Positions 1 to 9,324 of a stretch of DNA of 64,000 nt are shown in pieces; position 1 is the stretch's first letter; each line of letters begins with the position of its first letter. The position numbers were made by a program, and so were the translations under genes. The notes under the pieces are model-generated. The model made no database searches. It saw nothing but the letters and a program-made list of their open reading frames with translations, and was not told the DNA's origin. The stretch is from Gammaproteobacteria bacterium. GTDB taxonomy: Bacteria; Pseudomonadota; Gammaproteobacteria; SZUA-229. The DNA lies in assembly GCA_015488885.1 (NCBI GenBank), contig WFMW01000057.1:62001-126000 (forward strand), given 5' to 3'.

Positions 1-243
1 ACGACGCATGTGTTTTTCCAGTTGTGCATCCAGTCCCGTTACGCTGGTGGCCACACCACTCACCAGTTCAGCAAAAAAATCGGCATCTACCTTGCCGGGA
101 TCAAGCTTGCCGGCATCAAAAAACTGTTGTTTGATATCATGGATATTATCACCCGTCATCTGCCACTGATAAATTGCCTGCATTGCCAGACGACGTGCTT
201 TGCCTCGCTCACGCGCCAGGCTGGTGGTTTTTTTTTGCAGCAT
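1..243 (-). CDS. nusB: Transcription antitermination protein NusB (N-terminal part; runs off left edge)
   Basis: Minus-strand reading from ATG at 243: MLQKKTTSLARERGKARRLAMQAIYQWQMTG..., typical NusB N-terminus; directly downstream of ribH. Confidence 0.85.
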   Translation of the reverse strand, partial: MLQKKTTSLARERGKARRLAMQAIYQWQMTGDNIHDIKQQFFDAGKLDPGKVDADFFAELVSGVATSVTGLDAQLEKHMRR

Positions 244-281
244 ATCAGTGTATACAACCGGTTTTATCGCGTCGGCGTGAT

Positions 282-758
282 TCAGGCATTTAGCATTTGA
301 AAAAGATTGCTCATTTCTATTGCTGCTGCGGCTGCATCGGCACCTTTATTACCGGCTTTCGTCCCCGCACGTTCAATACTTTGCTCAATGGAGTCTGTGG
401 TGATAATGCCATTAATAACCGGTAAATTATGATCCAGTGCAATGGCTGACAAACCTTTTGCTGATTCACCGGCAACAATATCAAAATGGGGTGTTGCGCC
501 GCGAATAACCGCACCTAAGGCAATAATGGCATTATACTGTCCGGTTTGCGCCAGAGCCTGTATGGTAACCGGTAATTCAAAAGCACCAGGCACCTTGACC
601 ACGGTCACCTGAGTTTCATCAACACCGCTGCGTCGAAAGGTATCCATTGCGCCAGCCAGTAAACTTTCAACGATAAAACCATTGAACCGTGCAACAACTA
701 TTGCAAAACGACCGGATGAATACTGTAAACCACCTTCAATCAAGTTATATTTAGTCAT
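282..758 (-). CDS. ribH: 6,7-dimethyl-8-ribityllumazine synthase
   Basis: [39 protein letters not shown] motifs. Confidence 0.97.
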   Translation of the reverse strand: MTKYNLIEGGLQYSSGRFAIVVARFNGFIVESLLAGAMDTFRRSGVDETQVTVVKVPGAFELPVTIQALAQTGQYNAIIALGAVIRGATPHFDIVAGESAKGLSAIALDHNLPVINGIITTDSIEQSIERAGTKAGNKGADAAAAAIEMSNLFQMLNA

Positions 759-809
759 GTTTTTTCTCTTTATTCACGTTCAAATAAGTATTTTTTAACA
801 GCAAGGCTA

Positions 810-976
810 ATTAGTTACCAAGCACAAACAGGCATCTACTGCGACTGCTTCCGGCACATAATCTTCTGGTCACAAGATAGAATTATCTGGAATAACCAAA
901 CGCCCCTATTTTGTGACCAAAATCTCATGCACCGGAATCATCCTCATAACGATGCTGTTTGTGCTTGGTAACTAAT
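810..976. repeat. Imperfect palindromic intergenic element with 22-bp perfect terminal inverted repeats
   Basis: ATTAGTTACCAAGCACAAACAG (810-831) is the exact reverse complement of 955-976; inner arms also pair (GGTCACAAGATAG / CTATTTTGTGACC). Confidence 0.85.
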
Positions 977-2112
977 CATTGCACAGAACCTTCATCTGTA
1001 GATTCACCGGAAATATAACCAACGACTTCAAGACCAAATCCGCCCAGACCATGAATGACTTTTGGTGCGGTCATCAGCTGCATTTTTCTTACCCCGACGT
1101 CCAGTAATATTTGCGCGCCAACGCCGTCGGTACGTAATTTTTTTACCACTTTTGGCTGTATGCATGGTTCGTTATTTTGCTGTGCCATCCACTGCAATAC
1201 CATGGCATCTTCATCTGTCCCACTCAGCAAAACCAGTACCCCCTGCTTTGAGGCCGAAATTTGCTTCATTGCATTGGCTAACGGCCATGAATTTGTTGCC
1301 AGTGATCCCATTGAATCAGCCAGTATATTTTTCATGTGTACACGCACCAGCACCGGTTCAGTTGAATCAATGACAGCCGTTTCATTTTCAGTATGAACAA
1401 GTGCATAATGGATACTGGCATCCATGGTATTACGAAAAGCAAACAGTTTAAAGTTGCCGTAAATAGATGGAAAATTACATTCAGAAAGACGTTCTACGGT
1501 TTTCTCATGTTTAATTCGATAGCCGATTAGATCATCAATAGTACCTATTTTTAACTCGTGCTGTTTTGCAAACAGTTCCAGATCGGAGCGTCTGGCCATG
1601 GTACCGTCTTCATTCAAAATTTCTACAATCATCGCACTGGGTTCAAGCCCCGCCAGGCGTACTAGATCACAACCGGCTTCAGTATGCCCGGCACGACTCA
1701 GTACACCGCCAGGTTGTGCCATCAGGGGAAAGATATGCCCTGGTTGCACAATATCAGCTGGCACAGCATTGTCCTTTACAGCTGCCTGAATGGTCACGGC
1801 ACGATCAGCAGCAGAAATGCCGGTTGTTACCCCGTTCGCAGCTTCAATGGACAGGGTGAAGTTAGTGCTTTCTATTAAATTCGTGCCTGATACCATTAAT
1901 GGCAGATTCAACTGCTGGCAGCGTTCCTGAGTCAGCGTCAGACAGATTAAGCCACGACCATAGCGCGCCATAAAGTTAACATCATCAGCATTGACCGCCG
2001 AAGCCGCCATTAAAAGGTCGCCTTCATTTTCACGGTTCTCATCATCCATAATGATAACCATTTTGCCCTGACGGATGTCTTCGATAATTTCTTCTGTTGA
2101 ATTAAGTTTCAT
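976..2112 (-). CDS. ribBA: 3,4-dihydroxy-2-butanone-4-phosphate synthase fused to a degenerate GTP cyclohydrolase II-like domain (RibBX-type)
   Basis: RibB motifs MDDENRENEGDL, AGHTEAGCDLVRLAG; C-terminal RibA-like domain lacks the zinc-binding Cys motif. Confidence 0.93.
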   Translation of the reverse strand: MKLNSTEEIIEDIRQGKMVIIMDDENRENEGDLLMAASAVNADDVNFMARYGRGLICLTLTQERCQQLNLPLMVSGTNLIESTNFTLSIEAANGVTTGISAADRAVTIQAAVKDNAVPADIVQPGHIFPLMAQPGGVLSRAGHTEAGCDLVRLAGLEPSAMIVEILNEDGTMARRSDLELFAKQHELKIGTIDDLIGYRIKHEKTVERLSECNFPSIYGNFKLFAFRNTMDASIHYALVHTENETAVIDSTEPVLVRVHMKNILADSMGSLATNSWPLANAMKQISASKQGVLVLLSGTDEDAMVLQWMAQQNNEPCIQPKVVKKLRTDGVGAQILLDVGVRKMQLMTAPKVIHGLGGFGLEVVGYISGESTDEGSVQ

Positions 2113-2129
2113 GAGTTTTAGTAAGGAAC

Positions 2130-2783
2130 CTATTGTATAAAGCCCGCATCAGCGAGTGTTGTCATTGAAATATCAGCTGCGCTATCCCCGTCCTGTGTCT
2201 GTAATAAGCGTTCCAGATAACGTGCAATTAAATCCACTTCAAGATTAACCCAGCTACCGGGTGAATAGGTTTTGATAATGGTCTGTTGTTGCGTATGGGG
2301 AACAATGTTAACTGAAAACGTATTATCATTCACGGTATTTACCGTCAAGCTGGTGCCATCAATACACACCGAGCCCTTTACCGCAATATAACGTTTGAGC
2401 TTGTCCGGTACCTGTATAAGCAGTTGTATGGAGCGGGCCTGTGATGAGATTTCCATGATTTTACCAATACCATCAACATGACCGCTAACCAGGTGGCCGC
2501 CCAGGCGTGTAGTAGGCAATAATGCTTTTTCCAGATTAACCGCTGAACCGACGGTCAGGTCTTTTAATGTGGTTAAATTAACGGTTTCGCTGGACACATC
2601 AGCGGTAAATTTCGTCGGGTTAAATTCAATTGCGGTTAAACATACACCATTCACGGCAATACTGTCACCGTTACCTACATCTGTCATATCAAGTGTTGTC
2701 GTATTAACCGTCAGGCGCAGATCACCACCAACCGCTTCAAGCCGAGCCACATTGCCAACCGCTTCAATAATACCTGTAAACAT
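2130..2783 (-). CDS. ribE: Riboflavin synthase alpha chain
   Basis: MFTGIIEAVG start, duplicated lumazine-binding domains, GHLVSGHVDG motif. Confidence 0.96.
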   Translation of the reverse strand: MFTGIIEAVGNVARLEAVGGDLRLTVNTTTLDMTDVGNGDSIAVNGVCLTAIEFNPTKFTADVSSETVNLTTLKDLTVGSAVNLEKALLPTTRLGGHLVSGHVDGIGKIMEISSQARSIQLLIQVPDKLKRYIAVKGSVCIDGTSLTVNTVNDNTFSVNIVPHTQQQTIIKTYSPGSWVNLEVDLIARYLERLLQTQDGDSAADISMTTLADAGFIQ

Positions 2784-2809
2784 ATGAAATATCTTACCTC
2801 GTTATTGCC

Positions 2810-3382
2810 TTATTTCTTTAATCTGACTGTATAGCTTGATAACGGCATGGAAGAAGCATTATTAAATTCTGCACCTGCTGCGACACCCGCTGCGGCAATG
2901 TCTGCCGCACTGGAAAACTGGTCATAAACGGCATACATAGCACCTAAAGCATACTCTGAACCGGAACCAATAGACCAGAATTTTTTATACTCGGTCACTT
3001 CACGCAGGCTGTGTACGCCGAAAATTCCTGAGGGCGAGGCAATCAAGGCATCAATCTGCGTCGATTCATACGGATCATCTTCTTCATCCTTCGGATTAAG
3101 AAAATATTTTTCTTTCAGTAACGGATGTAAGGCGCGAAAGGTTTCAAAAATAGCCAGGCGACTATTAAAATGAATTTTATTTTTTTTGTCAGCAAAAATA
3201 CTTTCCATAACCAGTTGATGCGCCGCGCTACCGACAATACCCAGATAATTCCTGCCCTGATGAAGAATTTTATCGTGCGCAGCATCATAGTCCGATGACA
3301 AACGTAAATCACCAAAACTGGTTAAACTGTCAGCCGCAATGCAGGCTATACCTGCTTTTTTTACTACCACAATGGTTGACAT
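2810..3382 (-). CDS. Proteasome/HslV-like Ntn-hydrolase fold protein
   Basis: STIVVVKKAGIACIAADSLTSFGD resembles HslV [24 protein letters not shown]; later GSGSEYALGAMYA resembles HslV GSGGxYAxAAA. Confidence 0.75.
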   Translation of the reverse strand: MSTIVVVKKAGIACIAADSLTSFGDLRLSSDYDAAHDKILHQGRNYLGIVGSAAHQLVMESIFADKKNKIHFNSRLAIFETFRALHPLLKEKYFLNPKDEEDDPYESTQIDALIASPSGIFGVHSLREVTEYKKFWSIGSGSEYALGAMYAVYDQFSSAADIAAAGVAAGAEFNNASSMPLSSYTVRLKK

Positions 3383-3393
3383 CTTTTACCTCA

Positions 3394-4500
3394 TTAAATC
3401 CGGTTTGAAACCCGCGCGCGAATACGCAGGTCATGACCGACATTACGCACTTCAGAAAGGCTTAACGGTATTCTATCCTGCATTTTTGTTAAACCCGGTA
3501 AGCTAAACAACCCTCTGGCATCATCACCCATAATAACCGGTGCCACATAGAGAATCATTTCATCGACCAGTTGTGCCTGTAACAGGGCACCGCATAAGTG
3601 ACTACCCGCTTCAACATGCAGAAGATTAATCTGTGCGTCAGCCAGCAACCGCATTAAAGCCGTCAGATCAATATGCCCCTGCCTGGTTTTCACCACTTTG
3701 AGATAGCCCCTGTCATGTGACGTTTGCCGTATTGCCTGTTCACCGGTGACTAACCAGCACTGGCCAGGTAAGGTGATAATTTTTGCATCCAGTGGTGTGC
3801 GCAGGCGGCTGTCCACGACCACACGCAAAGGTTGTCGAACTGCACCGGTAATGCCCAGCTCATCACTACTCAGGCGAACATTCATACTCGGATTATCCGC
3901 GATGACCGTATCGACACCAGTAAGGATAGCACTACTACCGGCACGCAGAAACTGCACATCCCGACGCGCAGCCTCCGCCGTAATCCACTGACTTTCCCCT
4001 GAAGCCATGGCCGTACGCCCATCCAGGCTCATGCCCAGTTTAACGCGCACAAAAGGTCTTCCCTGTTCCATGCGTTGTATAAAACCCAGATTCAGGGCGC
4101 GTGCCTGAGCAGACAGTATACCGCATTCAACCTCAATACCCTGCTGAGCAAGTTTTTCCAGGCCTTTACCTGCCACCAGAGGGTTAGGATCCTGCATCGC
4201 AACCACGACCCGTTTCACCCCGGCTACAATCAAAGCATCGGCACAGGGCGGCGTTTTACCGGTATGGCTGCATGGCTCCAGAGTGACATAAGCCGTGGCG
4301 CCACATGCCTGGGCACCCGCCTGTGCCAGAGCCAGAACTTCGGCATGCGCCTGCCCTGCCCGTTGATGCCAGCCCTGACCCACCACACGCCCCTGATGGG
4401 CAATTACACAGCCAACATTCGGATTCGGAGCGGTCGTGTAAGTCCCTTTTGCAGCCAGCCGCAGAGCCTGCTGCATCAGTTTGATATCCAGTGTTTTCAT
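3394..4500 (-). CDS. ribD: Bifunctional diaminohydroxyphosphoribosylaminopyrimidine deaminase / 5-amino-6-(5-phosphoribosylamino)uracil reductase
   Basis: HAEVLAL...VTLEPCSHTGKTPPCADALI zinc deaminase motif plus RibG reductase domain. Confidence 0.97.
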   Translation of the reverse strand: MKTLDIKLMQQALRLAAKGTYTTAPNPNVGCVIAHQGRVVGQGWHQRAGQAHAEVLALAQAGAQACGATAYVTLEPCSHTGKTPPCADALIVAGVKRVVVAMQDPNPLVAGKGLEKLAQQGIEVECGILSAQARALNLGFIQRMEQGRPFVRVKLGMSLDGRTAMASGESQWITAEAARRDVQFLRAGSSAILTGVDTVIADNPSMNVRLSSDELGITGAVRQPLRVVVDSRLRTPLDAKIITLPGQCWLVTGEQAIRQTSHDRGYLKVVKTRQGHIDLTALMRLLADAQINLLHVEAGSHLCGALLQAQLVDEMILYVAPVIMGDDARGLFSLPGLTKMQDRIPLSLSEVRNVGHDLRIRARVSNRI

Positions 4501-4541
4501 TTAAATTGGCAAAAATCGGTCAACATAAACCGTATAGATCT

Positions 4542-5033
4542 TTACACATGTTTATGTGTTGATGTTTTTTTTCGACTGGCCTTGTTCTGCTCAATACGTT
4601 CTATTGCTACACGAAAGGCATTCATATCACTAAAATCCAGATACACCGAGGCAAAACGAATATAGGCAACATGATCAAGTACCAGCAGTTCTTCCATCAC
4701 CCAGTCACCCAGTTTTGACGAAGCCACTTCACGTTCACCGCTGGCACGTAGTTTATGCATAATCCGATTAATCGATGCATCAACCTGTTCAGTGTCTACC
4801 GGTCTTTTTTCCAGTGCCCGCATCACCCCTGCTGCCAGTTTGTTTTCATCAAACGGAACCCGGCTGCCATCACGTTTAACAAGACGCGGCATATTCAGTT
4901 CAGCTATTTCGTAGGTGGTAAAACGTTCCTTGCATGCAGGACATTCACGCCGCCGACGCACCTGATCGCCATCACTGGACAGACGTGAATCAACGACCCG
5001 GGTATCGGCTTCAGAACAGAAAGGACAATGCAT
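4542..5033 (-). CDS. nrdR: Transcriptional repressor NrdR
   Basis: [42 protein letters not shown] zinc ribbon and ATP-cone. Confidence 0.98.
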   Translation of the reverse strand: MHCPFCSEADTRVVDSRLSSDGDQVRRRRECPACKERFTTYEIAELNMPRLVKRDGSRVPFDENKLAAGVMRALEKRPVDTEQVDASINRIMHKLRASGEREVASSKLGDWVMEELLVLDHVAYIRFASVYLDFSDMNAFRVAIERIEQNKASRKKTSTHKHV

Positions 5034-5036
5034 GTT

Positions 5037-6320
5037 TTAATACTCATACACCGGTAGACGTGCACAGATAGCAGACACCTTGTTTTCGACCTCGGTGATA
5101 ATCGCTGAATCTGCCGTGTCACCATCAATCGAATCAATAATGTCACACATCCAGTTAGCCAGATCGCCTGCATCCTGCTGATTAAAACCACGCGTTGTTA
5201 TCGCCGGGGTACCTACGCGAATGCCGCTGGTAACAAAAGGTGATTGCGGGTCATTGGGTACAGCATTTTTATTGACCGTAATATGCGCCTTACCCAGTTC
5301 GGCTTCGACCACTTTACCGGTTAAACCACGCGCGGTTAAATCCCACAAGAACAGATGATTATCGGTGCCGCCGGAAACCACGTTAAAACCACGCTGGATA
5401 ACCACATTGGCCATGGCCTGCGCATTGACCACAACCTGTTGCTGATAGTCAGTAAAGGCCGGTTCCAGTGCTTCTTTAAAAGCAACTGCCTTAGCCGCAA
5501 TCACATGCATTAACGGCCCGCCCTGTGAACCAGGAAAGATAGCGGAATTCAGTTTTTTAGCCAGGTCTTTATTTTTCAGTATGGATTGCTCACCCGCCAG
5601 AATAATCCCGCCACGGGGACCACGCAGGGTTTTATGTGTGGTAGACGTCACGACATCGGCAATACCTACCGGATTAGGGTATAAGCCAGCGGCCACCAGA
5701 CCGGCAACATGCGCCATATCGACAAACAGAAAGGCACCACAGGAATCAGCAATATCACGAAAACGCTGCCAGTGCATAACCCGTGAATAGGCGGAAAATC
5801 CGGCGACAATCATTTTTGGCTGATGTTGATCGGCCAGCGCCTGCACCTGATCATAATCGACAATACCGGTGTCATTATCCAGCCCATACTGAACAGCATG
5901 GTAGATTTTGCCGGAAAAGCTGACATGCGAACCGTGAGTCAGATGACCACCATCGGCCAGTGACATACCCAGTACCGTATCGCCCGGCTGACACAAGGCC
6001 ATATACACGGCGGCATTGGCCTGTGACCCTGAATGTGGTTGAACATTGGCATAATCCGCACCAAATAACTGCTTTACCCGGTCAATTGCCAGTTGTTCAG
6101 CCACATCGACATTCTCACACCCCCCATAATAACGCCTGGCCGGATAACCCTCGGCATATTTATTGGTTAATACCGATCCCTGCGCCTGCATCACCCGCGG
6201 GCTGGCGTAATTCTCTGAAGCAATCAGCTCTATATGCGTTTCCTGACGCTTGACCTCATGCTCCATCGCCGCCCATAAGGCTTCATCATAACCCTGTATT
6301 TTTGTATCTCTGGAAAACAT
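5037..6320 (-). CDS. glyA: Serine hydroxymethyltransferase
   Basis: [29 protein letters not shown]-lysine motif. Confidence 0.98.
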   Translation of the reverse strand: MFSRDTKIQGYDEALWAAMEHEVKRQETHIELIASENYASPRVMQAQGSVLTNKYAEGYPARRYYGGCENVDVAEQLAIDRVKQLFGADYANVQPHSGSQANAAVYMALCQPGDTVLGMSLADGGHLTHGSHVSFSGKIYHAVQYGLDNDTGIVDYDQVQALADQHQPKMIVAGFSAYSRVMHWQRFRDIADSCGAFLFVDMAHVAGLVAAGLYPNPVGIADVVTSTTHKTLRGPRGGIILAGEQSILKNKDLAKKLNSAIFPGSQGGPLMHVIAAKAVAFKEALEPAFTDYQQQVVVNAQAMANVVIQRGFNVVSGGTDNHLFLWDLTARGLTGKVVEAELGKAHITVNKNAVPNDPQSPFVTSGIRVGTPAITTRGFNQQDAGDLANWMCDIIDSIDGDTADSAIITEVENKVSAICARLPVYEY

Positions 6321-6770
6321 CTGTACTCCCGATTAGCCCCCGATAAGTTAAAAATCCCTGAACAGGCAGGGAATGAGCAACAAAAACGAAGGAACGTTTA
6401 AACTGTGAATATTCGCTAATCATATCAAAATTTGGCCAATCTTGCATAAGAAGCTGTGAGCTATTTAATGGTAAATAGTTTAAGCTGGATAACATGCAGC
6501 ACTTCTTTATTCAGATCTTTACTGAATAACTCTCTAATATGGGAACTGCAAAACGCCTGGGCCGGTGAGTACCGAAAGATAAAGTCTGTGGCAGCTTAGC
6601 TGAAGCAAATAAAATAAGACAACGGCAAAGACGAAGAGTGGTGCCCTCTCTTTGGTGAGCTGGACTATAACGAATAAACGCTGCGCTGGAAACACCACAA
6701 CCAGCAGACAACAACCCCGACAACCTAGAGCGGGAAAAATATAGTGACTATCGGGATTAAGCTATCAATA

Positions 6771-7088
6771 TCAACCTGTAGCTGCTGCATCAATCGAATA
6801 AAAACCTTCGATAACGCTGAAACCGTAGGCAGTTTCATTCGCATTCATTCGATCAGCATAACAGATCCGGCCCAGTACTTCTTTGGCAGTACCATCAGGA
6901 AAGCGTAAAAGAACCTGTACCCGGTCCTCCAGCTCGAAAATAACATCGGATAAAAAGCGAAACCCACCCTTGCCTATATTTTCAATATAAAAGGATTTCT
7001 GTGACAGATGATTTTGTACTTCACCATTAACGATTAATACCTGAATACAGTAACCATCGGCACATGCACGTTCCTGATTTCTAGACAT
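6771..7088 (-). CDS. PilZ domain protein
   Basis: Likely start at MSRNQERA (ATG at 7088) inside the longer ORF; YIENIGKGGFRF and following hydrophobic beta pattern. Confidence 0.65.
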   Translation of the reverse strand: MSRNQERACADGYCIQVLIVNGEVQNHLSQKSFYIENIGKGGFRFLSDVIFELEDRVQVLLRFPDGTAKEVLGRICYADRMNANETAYGFSVIEGFYSIDAAATG

Positions 7089-7181
7089 AGCAGCTTCTAT
7101 CTTTCTGGTTTTTATTATAGTACTAACAAGTATAGTAAATAAAAATGCGGAATGCATCTCAGTGATTAAAAATTGTTCAGA

Positions 7182-7222
7182 GATTGCCTGTATAGGATTG
7201 CCTGTATAGGATTGCCTGTATA
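7182..7222. repeat. 14-bp direct tandem repeat (~2.9 copies of GATTGCCTGTATAG)
   Basis: Read directly from sequence. Confidence 0.9.
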
Positions 7223-7322
7223 AATGGGTATCATGAAGTGAACAGATAAATAATGCCTGCTGCCATCGATAAACACAGAGCACATAAGACAAGAATTTTT
7301 ACAGCAAGCAGAAATTTCGCTT

Positions 7323-8654
7323 TCATTTTTTATTCAACGCTCTTAAATGGGTGAGTTTCTGGCTGATTTTGGTTTCCAGCCCGCGCTCGACCGGTTCATA
7401 ATAGATCTGCTCACCCATAAGTTCGGGGAAATAGCTTTCACCGGCTGCAAAGGCATCCTGTTCGTGATGCGCATAGCGGTAATCTTTGCCATAACCACTG
7501 TCTTTCATCAGCTGCGTCGGCGCATTGCGTAGATGCAGCGGCACCTCCAGTGAGGCTGATTTTTTCGCATCGGCCAGTGCCAGATTCCATGCTGTGTACA
7601 CCGCATTGCTTTTTGCCGTACTGGCCAGATAAACAATTGCCTGAGCGATAGCCAGTTCACCTTCAGGGCTGCCCAGCCGTTCATAAGCCTGCCACGCATT
7701 CATGGCCAGCTGCAACCCACGCGGATCAGCATTGCCAATATCTTCACTTGCCATGCGCATCACGCGACGCGCAATATATAAGGCATCACAACCACCGTCA
7801 ATCATTCTGGCAAACCAGTATAATGCCGCATCCGGATTACTGCCACGGACGGATTTATGCAGTGCAGAAATCTGTTCATAAAACAGATCGCCGCCCTTAT
7901 CAAAACGGCGTAAGGACTGCGCGGTAACATCTTCAAGAATCGGCGTGGTAATCAGCCGTTGCCCCTGCGCGTCTTCTGCGGCCAGATCCACGGCAATTTC
8001 AAGAAAATTTAACGCCCGCCGCGCATCGCCATCCGCCACCTGCGCCAGAGAGTGTAATACTGTGCTATCGGCTTTGACTGATGACGCTTTTAGAATGGCA
8101 TCATTGTTGATGGCCTGTTCAAGCACCTGCACAATTTCTTCTACAGTCAAACTTTTCAACACATAGGTTTTAACCCGTGACAACAAGGCATTATTGAGTT
8201 CAAACGAAGGATTTTCTGTGGTAGCTCCAATAAAGAAAACGGTACCATCTTCCACATAAGGCAGAAACGCATCCTGTTGTGACTTGTTAAAACGGTGGAC
8301 TTCATCCACAAACAATATGGTTAATGCCTGTTGCGCCTGCCATTGTTTTGCCTGTGTGATGGCAGCACGAATATCTTTTACCCCGGACAACACTGCAGAC
8401 AGAGACACAAAGTGGGCGCTGACTGAATTAGCGATAATCTTCGCCAGCGTGGTTTTACCGGTACCCGGTGGCCCCCAGAAAACCATGGAATGCAAACTGC
8501 CGGTTTCAATGGCCTGACGCAGCAGTTTTTTTTCACCAAGAATATGTTGCTGACCGATATAAGCATCCAGAGATTGCGGGCGCATTCTATCCGCCAGCGG
8601 TCGATAAGGCTGCTTTGCAGTTTTTGCCTTATCTTCAATATCGGCTTGAAACAT
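7323..8654 (-). CDS. rarA: Replication-associated recombination protein A (MgsA/RarA AAA ATPase)
   Basis: PLADRMRPQSLDAYIGQ, FWGPPGTGKTTLA, FVDEVHRFNKSQQDAFLP. Confidence 0.97.
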   Translation of the reverse strand: MFQADIEDKAKTAKQPYRPLADRMRPQSLDAYIGQQHILGEKKLLRQAIETGSLHSMVFWGPPGTGKTTLAKIIANSVSAHFVSLSAVLSGVKDIRAAITQAKQWQAQQALTILFVDEVHRFNKSQQDAFLPYVEDGTVFFIGATTENPSFELNNALLSRVKTYVLKSLTVEEIVQVLEQAINNDAILKASSVKADSTVLHSLAQVADGDARRALNFLEIAVDLAAEDAQGQRLITTPILEDVTAQSLRRFDKGGDLFYEQISALHKSVRGSNPDAALYWFARMIDGGCDALYIARRVMRMASEDIGNADPRGLQLAMNAWQAYERLGSPEGELAIAQAIVYLASTAKSNAVYTAWNLALADAKKSASLEVPLHLRNAPTQLMKDSGYGKDYRYAHHEQDAFAAGESYFPELMGEQIYYEPVERGLETKISQKLTHLRALNKK

Positions 8655-8665
8655 AAAGCAACGAC

Positions 8666-9304
8666 CTAAAACTGTCCAAAAACATCAACACCGGGTGGTG
8701 GCGTAAATTTAAACAGACTGGCAGCCAGAGGCGTATTGGTTTTAAGTTTATCAAACACAATATCCGTTACCTGATTGAACTGATCGTGTAACTGTAAAAA
8801 ACGCAGGCCGTGTTTATCCATGCCCACAATAATTTCACCAAAATCAGCATCGCGTGTTTTACTGACCAGTTTCAAACGGTAGATGCCATGATGGTTATCC
8901 AGCGGAACAATATTAAACTGCTGGTGTAATTTTAAACTGTTATCCAGCAAAGCCATCGGGGTATTGGGAACACCCGTGGCCTGTTTTTTTACCGTTACCT
9001 GGTCAAGATCCACATCATAAATCCAGATGTGATCACCATCGGAGATAATTTTCTGCGCATAGGGCGCGCTGTAATCCCAGCGAAATTTACCTGGCCGGGA
9101 AAGATAGAAGACACCTGCGGTTTGTTGTAACACTTCACCATCGCTGCTACGTAAAGTCTGTTTAAAATCTGCCTGTAAAGTTCTGGTATTGGCCAGAAAA
9201 TTATCCAGATAATCTTCGCCCGTGGTTTTGTTTATGTCTGCCGCAGAAACCGTAGCAGAAACCGCTATCATTAACAGAAAAAGTTTAATAAATAATTGCA
9301 TCAT
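8666..9304 (-). CDS. lolA: Outer-membrane lipoprotein carrier protein LolA
   Basis: Signal peptide; TLQADFKQTLRSSDGEVLQQTAGVFYLSRPGKFRWDY. Confidence 0.93.
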   Translation of the reverse strand: MMQLFIKLFLLMIAVSATVSAADINKTTGEDYLDNFLANTRTLQADFKQTLRSSDGEVLQQTAGVFYLSRPGKFRWDYSAPYAQKIISDGDHIWIYDVDLDQVTVKKQATGVPNTPMALLDNSLKLHQQFNIVPLDNHHGIYRLKLVSKTRDADFGEIIVGMDKHGLRFLQLHDQFNQVTDIVFDKLKTNTPLAASLFKFTPPPGVDVFGQF

Positions 9305-9324
9305 TATATTTTATTACCTGCTGG

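Noticed and set aside
10-300. Plus-strand 96-aa ORF at the left edge
   Set aside because: Antisense to nusB and the ribH 3' end; minus-strand reading gives clear NusB
759-975. FMN riboswitch in the rib operon
   Set aside because: Conserved FMN-element core not seen; the region is a long palindrome inside the operon
6286-6723. Small minus-strand ORFs 6286-6495 and 6511-6723
   Set aside because: No recognisable family; they lie in the glyA upstream region and may be non-coding
6321-6770. Glycine riboswitch upstream of glyA
   Set aside because: Could not find the conserved tandem aptamer cores by eye on the minus strand; kept only as a low-interest unexplained gap
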